This document shows, in pieces, positions 8,130-16,567 of a stretch of DNA of 64,000 nt; position 1 is the first letter of the stretch; the number at the start of each line of letters is the position of its first letter. The notes under the pieces were generated by a model that searched no databases, was not told where the DNA came from, and saw only the letters and a list, made by a program, of their open reading frames with translations. A program made the translations under genes and the position numbers. The stretch is from SXTU01 sp964496695 (GTDB lineage: Bacteria > Verrucomicrobiota > Verrucomicrobiia > Limisphaerales > SXTU01), in assembly GCA_964496695.1 (NCBI GenBank), contig CAZCBE010000005.1:67588-131587 (forward strand). The letters are read 5' to 3'.

Positions 8130-8271
8130 GGGCGCATCCGCGCACTGCCCCCCTCAACCTCGCCCCGTGGGGCGAGCGGGGACGCTTGCGGCACAGCCGG
8201 CCGGAGGCCGGCGCTACATAGCGCCGGTGACCGCGACGGCTCGGCTTCAGGAGCAGTGTCAAGATGCGCCC
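8130..8271. repeat. TIR element, GGCGCATC...GATGCGCC family, copy B
   Basis: The left end GGGCGCATCCGCGCACTGCC (8130-8149) is mirrored by GAGCAGTGTCAAGATGCGCC (8251-8270). The interior shares the GGACGCTTGCGGCA and GGCCGGAGGCCGGCGCTAC words with copy A. The flanks CCCATAGCCG (8121-8130) and CCGATAGCCG (8271-8280) match at 9 of 10 bases, suggesting a target duplication. It occupies the middle of the 381-bp gap between the divergent glycosyltransferase and PH-domain genes. Confidence 0.8.
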
Positions 8272-8363
8272 CGATAGCCGATGGGGTGCTGGCCCCCTTG
8301 ACACCTCCAGTCCGCCGCCGGACTATTCTGACCGCACCAGCCATCACCCCATCCAACCTTGCC

Positions 8364-8834
8364 ATGAGCGACGAAAAGCCGGTTTTCCGCGGAAGCTCCT
8401 CCCAGGTGCTCAACCTCACCCACTTCGCCGCCGTGATCGTGGTGGACGCACTGGTCATCGTCGCCAGTGTCCAGTTCGACAGCCGCCTGGCCGCCCTGCT
8501 GGTGGTCCCGCTGGCATATGCGGGCTGGCGCTGGTGGGTGGTCGCCAGCCGCGTGTATGAGATTTCCACCGAACGAATCAAGGTCACAACCGGGCTGGTG
8601 AACAAACGGACGGACGACCTGGAACTCTACCGGGTGAAGGACACTGTGCTGGAGGAACCGGCCCTGCTACGGCTCGCCGGCGCGGGCAACATCGTGCTGA
8701 CCACGAACGACGCGACGACGCCAAGGCTGGTGCTCGAAGCGCTCACCGGTGCGAAGGAGCTGCGGGAGCAAATGCGCACGCACATCGAGGCCTGCCGCGA
8801 CCGCAAGGGGACACGGCTGACGGAGCTGGAATGA
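8364..8834 (+). CDS. Bacterial PH-domain membrane protein (bPH2/DUF304-like)
   Basis: 156-residue protein with two N-terminal membrane helices (about residues 20-60, FAAVIVVDALVIVASV and AALLVVPLAYAGWRWWVV). A bacterial pleckstrin-homology-like domain follows: YEISTERIKVTTGLVNKRTDDLELYRVKDTVLEEPALLRLAGAGNIVLTT. The pattern (x)ERI...G...R....EL.RI.DI is diagnostic of bPH2/YdbS-type proteins. The function of such proteins is mostly unknown; some influence envelope stress or antibiotic sensitivity. Start ATG 8364; the in-frame ORF extends upstream to 8022 only through repeat copy B. It has a C-terminal basic helix (EQMRTHIEACRDRKGTRL). Confidence 0.82.
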   Translation: MSDEKPVFRGSSSQVLNLTHFAAVIVVDALVIVASVQFDSRLAALLVVPLAYAGWRWWVVASRVYEISTERIKVTTGLVNKRTDDLELYRVKDTVLEEPALLRLAGAGNIVLTTNDATTPRLVLEALTGAKELREQMRTHIEACRDRKGTRLTELE

Positions 8835-8850
8835 CGGGCACGTAGTCGGG

Positions 8851-8948
8851 GAGCGCGGCGTTCACGCCGCAGAACGCCGCGATTGAAAAGTGTGCCCGGA
8901 CGACCATCAGCGTGCTCACGTTTCTGCGGCCTGAAGGCCGCGGTCCTC
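8851..8948. repeat. REP doublet, GAGCGCGGCGTTCACGCCGC type
   Basis: The left arm GAGCGCGGCGTTCACGCC is followed by GCAGAA; the right arm TTCTGCGGCCTGAAGGCCGC is followed by GGTCCTC. 34669-34766 has the same architecture and also shares the AAAAGTG spacer word. It lies between the converging PH-domain and ATPase genes. Confidence 0.75.
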
Positions 8949-8981
8949 GTCGTCGGTGGCCAGCCACTGCGCGTCTCAGGC

Positions 8982-10205
8982 TTACAACTGGTCCGCCGCC
9001 ACCTTGCGCGTGACCTCTTCCAGCGTGGTGTCGCCGGCGAGGGCGCGGGCGAGTCCGCTCTGCCAGAGGGTTCTCATGCCGCTGTCCACGGCGAACTGCT
9101 GGATCACCCGCGTGGGCTTCTTCTCCATCACCGCGTCGCGCACCAGCTCATTGACCTGCAACAGCTCCGTGATCGAGAAGCGGCCGCTGTAGCCGGTCTC
9201 CTTGCACTCCGGACAGCCGGAGCCCTGGCGGAAGGAGGCGTTGTCAATCTCCTCCTGCGTGAGCAGCTTGAGCAGCGCCGGCTCCGGCTCATAAGGGATG
9301 GCGCAGAACGAGCAGTTCTTCCGCACCAGACGCACGCCCATGACTCCCAGGATGCTGGACGCGAGGAGGAAGGGCTCGATGCCCATGTTGATAAGGCGGG
9401 CGAACACGCCGGCCGTCGTGCCGCTGTGGACGGTGCTGATCACCAGGTGCCCCGTGAGGCCGGCCTGCACGGCGATGCCGGCGGTCTCCGGATCGCGAAT
9501 CTCACCCACCATGATGATCTGGGGGTCCTGCCGCATCAGTGAGCGCAAGGCGGCGGCGAAGGTGAAGTCCTGCGCGGGGTTCAACTGCGCCTGGCTGACG
9601 GTCGGGATCGGCACCTCGACGGGGTCCTCGACGGACGCGATGCTGACGGAGGTGCCGTGCTTGGTCAGAAGATAATGGAGGGCGCAGTAGATGGCCGTGG
9701 TCTTGCCGGAACCGGTGGGGCCCGTGAGCAGGATCAGGCCGTTGGGCTTGTTGACGAGCTGGATAAATCGTTCCTTGGTCTCCGGCTCCAGCCCCAGCCG
9801 GTCAATGTCGAAGGAGCGCGTGGAGGGATCGAAAATACGGCAGACGACCTTTTCACCAAGCACGGTCGGGAAGATGGAGACGCGCAACTGCACGTTGCCG
9901 AATTCCGGGCCCATGTTGACTTTGCCGTCCTGCGCCACGCCGCTGAGATGCGAGGCAAGGTTCGCCATGACCTTGAAGCGCCCGGCGATTTTTTCCTTCA
10001 GATCGCTCGGCAGATGGACCATCTCGACGAGCTGGCCGCTGGTGCGCACGCGGACAGCCATGGACTCCTGCCACGGCTCGAAGTGGATGTCGCTGCCGCC
10101 CATCTGCACCGCATCGTGGACGATGTAGTTCACCAGCGTGCTGATGTCGGCATCCAGCAACGTGGGAAGGGACTGGAGGTAGGCTTCAGTATGGGTCTGG
10201 CTCAT
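8982..10205 (-). CDS. GspE/PilB-family secretion or pilus ATPase
   Basis: 407-residue hexameric ATPase of the type II secretion/type IV pilus assembly family. The sequence shows the N2 domain (SDIHFEPWQESMAVRVRTSGQLV), Walker A GPTGSGKT at about 162-169, an Asp box, Walker B IIMVGEIRDPETA, the His box TGHLVISTVHSG and a zinc tetracysteine pair (CSFC and CPEC). It lacks the long N-terminal GspE_N domain, so it is shorter than a typical GspE or PilB and nearer to the minimal form. No other pilus or secretion gene is adjacent, so it is solitary in this window. I start at ATG 10205 (MSQTHTEAYL); the longer frame overlaps the end of the upstream hydrolase gene, which ends 16 bp away. Confidence 0.92.
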   Translation of the reverse strand: MSQTHTEAYLQSLPTLLDADISTLVNYIVHDAVQMGGSDIHFEPWQESMAVRVRTSGQLVEMVHLPSDLKEKIAGRFKVMANLASHLSGVAQDGKVNMGPEFGNVQLRVSIFPTVLGEKVVCRIFDPSTRSFDIDRLGLEPETKERFIQLVNKPNGLILLTGPTGSGKTTAIYCALHYLLTKHGTSVSIASVEDPVEVPIPTVSQAQLNPAQDFTFAAALRSLMRQDPQIIMVGEIRDPETAGIAVQAGLTGHLVISTVHSGTTAGVFARLINMGIEPFLLASSILGVMGVRLVRKNCSFCAIPYEPEPALLKLLTQEEIDNASFRQGSGCPECKETGYSGRFSITELLQVNELVRDAVMEKKPTRVIQQFAVDSGMRTLWQSGLARALAGDTTLEEVTRKVAADQL

Positions 10206-10221
10206 GGCGCGAGTGCGTTGG

Positions 10222-12252
10222 CTATTTGGTCCCGCCGGGCAGCATCTCCCAGCGTTCACCAAAGAATCCCGCCGTGGCGATGCCGCCGGGGAAGCGTGAA
10301 CTGACGGGGATGTTCAAATCAATCACGGCGTAGTCCGGCAGCTTCGGCACCTGGCGGGCATTGTTGAGGTAGTCGTATTCGCGGAAGGTGAAGCCGCTGT
10401 TGAGCACCACGTATTTCTTCGGGTTCAGCGGGTTCGGGTAGATCATCACCGGGACGTGCTCGGCGGCGGAGTAGGACAGCGCCCCGGCGCGGACATTCTG
10501 CGCGTCCCAGCGGATGGGCAGGCGGTCGAGGATGCGCGCGAGAAGCTTGTTGCTCGTCGGATCGCCCCACAAGACGAGGTTGTGCTGCGCGATGTCGGCG
10601 TCGGTGATGGTGATGTCGTCCTTCACGCGGGCGTCACCGCGATACTGCCGGCGCCAGTGCTCGATGGCGTGCTTCATCTCGGTGTCGGCCCACTTGCCGA
10701 CGCGCTCGTTGAGCGGCTGGCCGGTCGGACGCACCATCATGAAGCTGTCCAGAAACGCGTCATCAATCGGCCCTTGGAGACCCGGGCGCTTGCGCAGGGT
10801 GCTCTCGTCGGGGAACGCGGCGAGCGACCATTTTCCCGCGAGCTTGCGGAAGTGCGCGGTCCACGACTTGTCGGTTTCGACGAGCGGTGCCTCGAGCTTT
10901 TGGTTGTCGAGCATCACGCGCGGCGCGCTGCCCTGCACAAGCTGGCAGGTGCCGGCGGGGAACAGGATGGAAAGCGCGGAGACGTTTACTGTCTTGAGGC
11001 GCACCATGTTCTCGGACAAATCCACCGTCGCATCCACCCGCGCCCGGTTCCAGTGCTCTTCCAAGCCGTCCAGCCGCAGCCAGTGGGAGCGGTTGTAGCG
11101 CAGCGTCCAGGTGGTGAAACGCACCTTGTCCGGCGCGGGGTCCTTGCCCAGCGCAACGATGGAGTCAATGCGCCGGTTGATCTCGACGATGGAATCCTTG
11201 TGGTAGCTGTGGCCGGTCTTGTCCGGGCCGATGATGTGCGTGAGGCTCATGTTCTCCGCGGCGAGGGCCTTGGCCATGATGTCCGCCGCCTGCTTCTGAG
11301 AGTCCGCCTCGCCGCTGTAGGCCACCGTCGGGAGGTTGAAGAGGTTTACCGCGTAGTCGGTGCAATCATACATGTGCCAGAGCTTGCGCTCGAACCACGT
11401 CGGCTTGACGTCCTCCTTCTGGAAGACCTTGAGGAAGTCCGGGGTCTCGCTAAAACCCGCGCCCGGGGCCGCCGCCGCCCACATGCCAGGATAATGCACC
11501 GCGAACTGCCAGCAGGCCGCACCGCCCATCGAAAAGCCGCGCACCACGAGCCGCCGCTCATCCACGGGGTAGTATTTCTTCGCGTGCGCCAGCGCCTCGA
11601 AGAGGTCCTCTTCGCCCGCGAGCTTGTTCGCGCAGCAGTAGCGGCCATAGAGGTGCAACACCAGCGCGCCGGGCGGGACGAACTGGCCCGGCGACTTGTG
11701 CCGCTGGTCGAGGAAAGACATCTCAGTGAGCTTCTCGCCGCGCCCGTGCGCCCAGAAGTCCAGCCGCATCGGCGGGCCGTTGGGCACGAAGTTCGCCGGC
11801 ACCACCAATCCGTAGGGCTGGATCGAGCCGTCAATCTTGGACTGATAGGCGCGCACCACGAGGCCGGTCTGGGTCAGCCACGGGGCCTTGCCCTCGCGCA
11901 GCGCCTGCGCCCGCTCGCCGCCGCGCTTGAGCAGGTCGCGCGCGGTGGCGACCTCGTTCGTCGAGTAAAACTCATCGTGCCGCAATGCCCAGTCCACGGC
12001 CTTGTGATAGATCAGCACATCGGGCAGCAGGTCGAGCAGCGCGGCCTTCCCTTTGAGCGTCCCGCGCAGCGCCTCGATGTCCTTGGCAAACGCATCGGCT
12101 CCGGCTTGGAGTTCGGTGCGCGCGGCATCGGATATCTTGATGCCCTCGGGGGGGACGCGGCGGACGGATTCGGCCTTGTTGTCAGCGGGGCCGTCGGCGA
12201 AAGCGGTGAACGAAAGCGCCAGCAGCGCGGCGAGGCGAAGTGTCATCTTCAT
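10222..12252 (-). CDS. Secreted alpha/beta hydrolase of prolyl-oligopeptidase type
   Basis: 676-residue exported hydrolase. The signal peptide MKMTLRLAALLALSFTAFA ends near residue 19. A helical region of about 120 residues follows, then an alpha/beta hydrolase core: nucleophile elbow VRGFSMGGAA (Ser241), VAYSGEADSQ for the acid region, and TGHSYHKDS for the catalytic histidine region. A C-terminal portion (about residues 400-676) with HLRYNRSHWLRL-like and NPKKYVVLNSG segments is unlike a plain peptidase. Annotators often place such proteins with the prolyl oligopeptidase or poly(3-hydroxybutyrate) depolymerase-like group; the natural substrate is not evident. Start chosen at ATG 12252, which opens the signal peptide. 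The GspE-like ATPase gene follows by 16 bp. Confidence 0.82.
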   Translation of the reverse strand: MKMTLRLAALLALSFTAFADGPADNKAESVRRVPPEGIKISDAARTELQAGADAFAKDIEALRGTLKGKAALLDLLPDVLIYHKAVDWALRHDEFYSTNEVATARDLLKRGGERAQALREGKAPWLTQTGLVVRAYQSKIDGSIQPYGLVVPANFVPNGPPMRLDFWAHGRGEKLTEMSFLDQRHKSPGQFVPPGALVLHLYGRYCCANKLAGEEDLFEALAHAKKYYPVDERRLVVRGFSMGGAACWQFAVHYPGMWAAAAPGAGFSETPDFLKVFQKEDVKPTWFERKLWHMYDCTDYAVNLFNLPTVAYSGEADSQKQAADIMAKALAAENMSLTHIIGPDKTGHSYHKDSIVEINRRIDSIVALGKDPAPDKVRFTTWTLRYNRSHWLRLDGLEEHWNRARVDATVDLSENMVRLKTVNVSALSILFPAGTCQLVQGSAPRVMLDNQKLEAPLVETDKSWTAHFRKLAGKWSLAAFPDESTLRKRPGLQGPIDDAFLDSFMMVRPTGQPLNERVGKWADTEMKHAIEHWRRQYRGDARVKDDITITDADIAQHNLVLWGDPTSNKLLARILDRLPIRWDAQNVRAGALSYSAAEHVPVMIYPNPLNPKKYVVLNSGFTFREYDYLNNARQVPKLPDYAVIDLNIPVSSRFPGGIATAGFFGERWEMLPGGTK

Positions 12253-12332
12253 GTGAGTGGATGGACGATAGCAAATGGCGGCAGGGCGCAAAGCATTTTG
12301 CGATTCACCTCCGAGGCCGAAGGGCACCGCGC

Positions 12333-12860
12333 TCAGCGCACCGTGATGGAGCGCAGCGCCAGATTGGCCCGCCGCCCGTCCGCATGACGCAAGGAGACCA
12401 GCAACTCGTAGGGCTGGCTGGCCACCGCGGTCAACTGCAGCCGGATGATTCGCCGGTCAGCCGCAGCCTCGGTCTCGGGCTGCAAACCGTCCTTTCCCAA
12501 GGCGCGAAGCAGGCTCCCGTTCGTGTCAATTTCCACGAGATTGAAGGACTGCGCCGCCCCCTGCGGCCGGAAAGAAAACTGAGCTGGACGCCAGTCCTTT
12601 GGCCAACTGGCGGCCGCCTTCAATTGCACCACCAGCACGCCGGAGCCGGGCGGCTTGGTCCGGGCTTCGAGGTGGGCAGCCAGTTCCACCGCCTGCCCAT
12701 CAAGCGGGACGGAAGCCGCTGATCCATCAATGATCTTCGTGGTCGAGTAGTCCAGGCCCGCCTGGGCCATGGACATGCATCCTGTGGTCGCGGCCAGCGC
12801 CATGGCACAGACGAGGCCGTGCGCAACCGACCGGAGTGATTTCAAGGGGGAAAGGTTCAT
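12333..12860 (-). CDS. Putative lipoprotein, paralogue of its upstream neighbour
   Basis: 175-residue predicted exported protein not matched to any named family. The start MNLSPLKSLRSVAHGL leads into a hydrophobic signal and the lipobox-like ALAATTGC, so it is probably lipid-anchored. The mature part resembles the protein at 12909-13421: both carry a GQxVELxxHLEARxxPPGSGVxVVxL-like strand pair, a central FxxRPQ motif, and end with PYELLVSLRHADGRR. The two genes are adjacent on the same strand, 48 bp apart, and are probably a diverged tandem duplication. Expression may be linked to purL two genes upstream. An earlier in-frame ATG (12905) exists, but the signal peptide argues for 12860. Confidence 0.7.
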   Translation of the reverse strand: MNLSPLKSLRSVAHGLVCAMALAATTGCMSMAQAGLDYSTTKIIDGSAASVPLDGQAVELAAHLEARTKPPGSGVLVVQLKAAASWPKDWRPAQFSFRPQGAAQSFNLVEIDTNGSLLRALGKDGLQPETEAAADRRIIRLQLTAVASQPYELLVSLRHADGRRANLALRSITVR

Positions 12861-12908
12861 GTCGGAGAGGCTGGGGTTGTCGGTCTTCAGGCAATAGAGA
12901 TTCACCTT

Positions 12909-13421
12909 TCATCGCTGCTCGATGGCGCGGACACCCAGGCGGAAGATCTGCCCTTCGGCATTGAGCAGGCTCACCTGCACCTCATAAGGCTTGTCCACCA
13001 GACGAAGGATGCGGAACCGCACCTCCATCACGCTTCGGTTTATTTCAACCTTTGGTGGCAGATAATTCCGGCTCGTGATGCGGGTTGGGTTCCCGGTCCG
13101 GTCCAAGTCAATGTAGGTGAAGTAGTATTGGGCCGATTGAGGGCGGACGGCCAAATTTCCCAGTTGAATGCCCGCCGGCCAGTCGCCTGCGACCGTCTCC
13201 AGTCTCAGCACCATCACCCCGGTTCCATCCGGCGGGCGGGATGCTTCCACATGGCCGGAGAGGCGTATCTCCTGATCGCCCAGGCGGAGCACCGGCCCGG
13301 CGGCTTCGATGGCATTCGCGGTCGAGGCGGAATCCGCCATGCGGAGGGCCATGCCACATCCTGTGCCCAAAGCCAGAACGGTCAGTGCCAGCGAAAATCG
13401 GATGACGTGATGCGCAGTCAT
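12909..13421 (-). CDS. Putative lipoprotein, paralogue of its downstream neighbour
   Basis: 170-residue predicted lipoprotein of unknown function. MTAHHVIRFSLALTVLALGTGC is a signal peptide with a good lipobox (LGTGC). The mature protein is all-beta in appearance: EIRLSGHVEASRPPDGTGVMVLRL, then LGNLAVRPQSAQYYFTYIDL, and the C-terminal PYEVQVSLLNAEGQIFRLGVR shared with the paralogue at 12333-12860. The start at ATG 13421 lies 14 bp after the purL stop on the same strand, so co-transcription with purL is likely although a metabolic link is not apparent. Confidence 0.72.
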   Translation of the reverse strand: MTAHHVIRFSLALTVLALGTGCGMALRMADSASTANAIEAAGPVLRLGDQEIRLSGHVEASRPPDGTGVMVLRLETVAGDWPAGIQLGNLAVRPQSAQYYFTYIDLDRTGNPTRITSRNYLPPKVEINRSVMEVRFRILRLVDKPYEVQVSLLNAEGQIFRLGVRAIEQR

Positions 13422-13435
13422 CTGATGCCCAAAAG

Positions 13436-15778
13436 CTATGCCATCGCGCGCGCGATGGCGTTCCACCAGACGTCATGCAGCTCGGCGACCGGCGCGGTGA
13501 ACTCGCCGCCGTCCGTCTTGATGGCCAGCGCAGTCCCGCCCACTGTGCCGATGCGCGCGACGGGCACCCCCATGAGCTTGGCGCGCTCGACGATCTTGGT
13601 CGCGTCGAGCGGCTGGCAGGTGATGACGACGCGGTTTTGCGTCTCGCCAAAGAGGAGTGCATCCAGGCGCGTGTCCTTGAAGGCGGACAAATCCACGGTC
13701 GCGCCGATCAGCCGGGGCGTCTCGCGCGCGGTTTGCTGGGCGGCGCAGCTCTCGGCCAGACAGACGGCCAGGCCGCCTTCACTGCAATCGTGCGCGCTCT
13801 TCACCTCGCCGGTGTAGATGAGGCCGAGCAAGGTAGCGTGCAGTGTCTGGGCCACGGCCAGATCGCAGCGTGGCGGCAGGCCGTTCTTCTGCCCATGGAC
13901 GGACTTGAGATACGCGCTGCCGCCGAGGCCTTGCAGCGGGTCCACGGTGTCCACGGGCGCACCCAACAGGATGATGACATCGCCCTCGTCCTTGAACCAC
14001 GCGGTGGTGATGTGCTCCGGTTTCTCGATGAGGCCGACCACGGAGACGGTGGGCGTGGGGTCAATCGCGCCGAGTGCGCCGCGCTGGTTGTAGAGGGAGA
14101 CGTTGCCCCCGGTGACAGGCGCGTTGAAGGCACGACAGCCGTCGGCGAGACCGCGCACGGACTCCTTAAGCTGCCAGAAAATCTCCGGGTAGTGCGGGTT
14201 GCCGAAGTTGAGATTGTCGGTCGCGCCGAGCGGGGCTGCGCCCGAGCAGGCGAGGTTGCGGCAGGCTTCGGTGATGGCGGCCTTCCCGCCTTCGTAGGGG
14301 TCGAGATAGACGTAGGCTCCGTTGCAGTCACAGGTGAAGGCGACGTATTTGTCCGGGATTGGCTGGCTGGCGGGTGCCGGCTGTCCGGCTTGCTTTGCCG
14401 CATATTCCGCCTTTGTGATGGGCAGGCTGTCCCCCTTGATGCGAATCACTGCGGCATCGCTGCCGGGGCAGACCACCGAACCATCCCGCACCATGTGGTC
14501 GTATTGGCGATAAACCCAGTTCTTCGAGGCGATGGAGTGGTTGGCCAGCAGCTTTTTGAGGTCACCAGCGGCGTCAGCAGTGTCGGTGATCCCGTCCAGG
14601 CGGAAGGCGCGGACGCCCGCCATGTAGGCAGCTTCCCGCGACTCGCGCTGATAGACCGGGGCTTCGTCGGTGAGCTTCTTGGCCGGCACATCCACGACGA
14701 TGGCGCCGCCATGGCGCACGACCATCCGGCCGGTGTCGGTCACCACACCGATTTCCGCCCAGGGCAGGTCCCACTTGTCGAAAATCTTCTTCACCTCTTC
14801 CTCGCGGCCCTTGTGGACCACGATGAGCATGCGCTCCTGCGATTCCGAGAGCATGATCTCGTAGCTGCTCATGTTGGGCGCGCGCTGCGGCACCTTGTTC
14901 AGCTCGATCTCGATGCCCGTGCCGGCCCGGGCCGCCGTCTCGCACGTCGAGCAGGTCAGGCCCGCCGCGCCCATGTCCTGCATGCCGGCGACGCAGCCGG
15001 TGGCAAGCAGTTCGAGGCAGGCTTCGCAGACCAGCTTCTCCATGAAGGGATCGCCCACCTGCACCGCGCCGCGCTGCTGCTCGGCGGATTCCTCAGTCAA
15101 GTCCTGCGAGGCGAAGGCCGCGCCGGCCAAACCGTCACGACCCGTGGCCGGACCGACGTAGAAGACCGGGTTGCCGATGCCGTGCGCCGCGCCGCGCGTG
15201 ATCTGGTCGTGGCGCAGGACGCCGAGGCAGAAGGCGTTGACCAGCGGGTTCCCCTCGTAGCTTTTGTCGAAATAAACCTCTCCCGCGATGGTCGGGATGC
15301 CGAAGCAGTTGCCATAATGGGCAATGCCGCTCACCACGCCGGAGAAGAGCCGGCGCACCTCGGGGTTGGCCAGTTCGCCGAAGCGGAGCGAATTCAGCGC
15401 CGCCACCGGGCGGGCGCCCATGGTGAAGATGTCGCGGATGATGCCGCCCACACCCGTGGCCGCGCCCTGGAAGGGCTCGACCGCGCTGGGGTGGTTGTGC
15501 GACTCGATCTTGAAGGCGATGGCCACGCCGTCCCCCACGTCAATGATGCCGGCGTTCTCCTCCCCCGCGCCGACGAGGATGTTGCTGCCCTTGGTGGGGA
15601 AGGTCTTCAGCACGGGCCGGGTGTTCTTGTAGGAGCAGTGCTCGCTCCACATGACCGAGAAGATGCCCAGCTCGGTGTAGCTCGGCGGGCGGCCGAGGAT
15701 GGCCAGGATCTTCTGGTATTCGTCCGGCGTGAGGTTGTGCTTGGCGACAAGCTCCGGGGTGATGGCTGGTTCGGTCAT
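13436..15778 (-). CDS. purL: Phosphoribosylformylglycinamidine synthase, PurL subunit
   Basis: Purine biosynthesis enzyme that converts FGAR and glutamine-derived ammonia to FGAM using ATP. The 780 residues correspond to the small, three-component PurL type that works with PurS and PurQ; neither is in the window. The N-terminal signature MWSEHCSYKNTRP with the catalytic histidine is present, followed by KIESHNHPSAVEPFQGAATGVGGIIRD and, in the second half, DCSEGGLAVCLAESC. The slightly greater length than the usual ~740 residues comes from inserts in the second half (around AAKQAGQPAPASQPIPDKY). Cytosolic. Two small lipoprotein genes follow 14 bp downstream. Confidence 0.96.
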   Translation of the reverse strand: MTEPAITPELVAKHNLTPDEYQKILAILGRPPSYTELGIFSVMWSEHCSYKNTRPVLKTFPTKGSNILVGAGEENAGIIDVGDGVAIAFKIESHNHPSAVEPFQGAATGVGGIIRDIFTMGARPVAALNSLRFGELANPEVRRLFSGVVSGIAHYGNCFGIPTIAGEVYFDKSYEGNPLVNAFCLGVLRHDQITRGAAHGIGNPVFYVGPATGRDGLAGAAFASQDLTEESAEQQRGAVQVGDPFMEKLVCEACLELLATGCVAGMQDMGAAGLTCSTCETAARAGTGIEIELNKVPQRAPNMSSYEIMLSESQERMLIVVHKGREEEVKKIFDKWDLPWAEIGVVTDTGRMVVRHGGAIVVDVPAKKLTDEAPVYQRESREAAYMAGVRAFRLDGITDTADAAGDLKKLLANHSIASKNWVYRQYDHMVRDGSVVCPGSDAAVIRIKGDSLPITKAEYAAKQAGQPAPASQPIPDKYVAFTCDCNGAYVYLDPYEGGKAAITEACRNLACSGAAPLGATDNLNFGNPHYPEIFWQLKESVRGLADGCRAFNAPVTGGNVSLYNQRGALGAIDPTPTVSVVGLIEKPEHITTAWFKDEGDVIILLGAPVDTVDPLQGLGGSAYLKSVHGQKNGLPPRCDLAVAQTLHATLLGLIYTGEVKSAHDCSEGGLAVCLAESCAAQQTARETPRLIGATVDLSAFKDTRLDALLFGETQNRVVITCQPLDATKIVERAKLMGVPVARIGTVGGTALAIKTDGGEFTAPVAELHDVWWNAIARAMA

Positions 15779-15874
15779 CGACGAGTCAGTTCAACGGTTC
15801 AAAAATCGGGGCGAGCATGGGCAGTCGCGCGGAGGGCGGCAAGCAAATCGCAAAGGTCCGCCCCTTCAAAGGGT

Positions 15875-15902
15875 TTGACTTGGTTTTCGCCCTGACAATA
15901 AT
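15875..15902 (+). promoter_or_regulatory. Sigma-70-like promoter of FHA gene 1
   Basis: TTGACT (15875-15880), a 16-bp spacer, then AATAAT (15897-15902). The same arrangement is repeated ahead of the second FHA gene. The start codon at 15923 would leave a leader of only about 13 nt, and I see no Shine-Dalgarno sequence. Confidence 0.55.
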
Positions 15903-15922
15903 CCCTTCAAACCGAACGACGT

Positions 15923-16441
15923 ATGCCGAGACTAGTCTTACTGACCGAAGGATTCACCGGGCGCTCCTTCGAGCTGAAGACGGAACGCTCCACGGTCGGA
16001 CGGCTGGAGGACAACAATTTCCAGATTCCCGCCCCCTCGGTTTCGAGCCATCACTGCGAAATCCTCCTCCGGGGCAACGATGTGGTGGTCAAGGATCTCG
16101 ACTCCACCAACGGCACCTTCATCAACGGCGAGCAGGTGACGGAGGCCTCGCTGCCAGTTGGCCAGACCGTGCGTTTCGGTTCAGTCGAAGCACGCTTGGA
16201 AGCCTCCACCCCGACGGGTGCCACGGGCAAGAAGATGCTGGACAAGACCGCCGTGCTCCCGCAGGGCGTGAAGATGAACGAACTGGAGCAGGGCACGCAG
16301 AAGATCACCACCTTTGACAAGAACTCGCCGTTTAAGAAGAAGAGCAACAAAACCACGTTGATCTTCATCATCGTGGGCGTGGTGATCGTCCTGGCCATCG
16401 TCGGCACCCTTGTTTTCGTCTTCTTCGGCGGAGACAAGTAG
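15923..16441 (+). CDS. FHA-domain protein with C-terminal membrane anchor (copy 1)
   Basis: 172 residues. The N-terminal forkhead-associated domain (about 2-95) contains the phosphothreonine-binding landmarks TVGRLEDNNF (GR), SVSSHHCEIL (S...H) and DLDSTNGTFING (N-G). A polar, Lys/Gln-rich linker follows (about 96-145), and the chain ends in one hydrophobic helix (about 147-168, TLIFIIVGVVIVLAIVGTLVFVFF) and a short GGDK tail. The FHA domain would therefore face the cytoplasm, tethered by its C terminus. Its target phosphoprotein is unknown. The gene and its promoter are duplicated in tandem (next gene at 16568). Confidence 0.9.
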   Translation: MPRLVLLTEGFTGRSFELKTERSTVGRLEDNNFQIPAPSVSSHHCEILLRGNDVVVKDLDSTNGTFINGEQVTEASLPVGQTVRFGSVEARLEASTPTGATGKKMLDKTAVLPQGVKMNELEQGTQKITTFDKNSPFKKKSNKTTLIFIIVGVVIVLAIVGTLVFVFFGGDK

Positions 16442-16520
16442 GCGACGGACGAGGTTCAGCCCCTGAGTCGGCTGCGGATGGCCCTCATGGCGCAGGTGGT
16501 GCGGCTGTCCGCACCCGGGT

Positions 16521-16548
16521 TTGACTTGATTCCCGCCCTGGCGATAAT
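16521..16548 (+). promoter_or_regulatory. Sigma-70-like promoter of FHA gene 2
   Basis: TTGACT (16521-16526), 16 bp, GATAAT (16543-16548). It is a close copy of the promoter at 15875-15902, showing that the duplication included the control region. The ATG follows at 16568. Confidence 0.55.
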
Positions 16549-16567
16549 CCCCCCAACTGAACGACGT

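Noticed and set aside
10456..12387. 643-codon plus-strand frame
   Set aside because: Antisense to the secreted hydrolase gene; composition is typical of an opposite-strand frame.
13475..15895. 806-codon plus-strand frame
   Set aside because: Antisense shadow of purL; purL carries all expected motifs.
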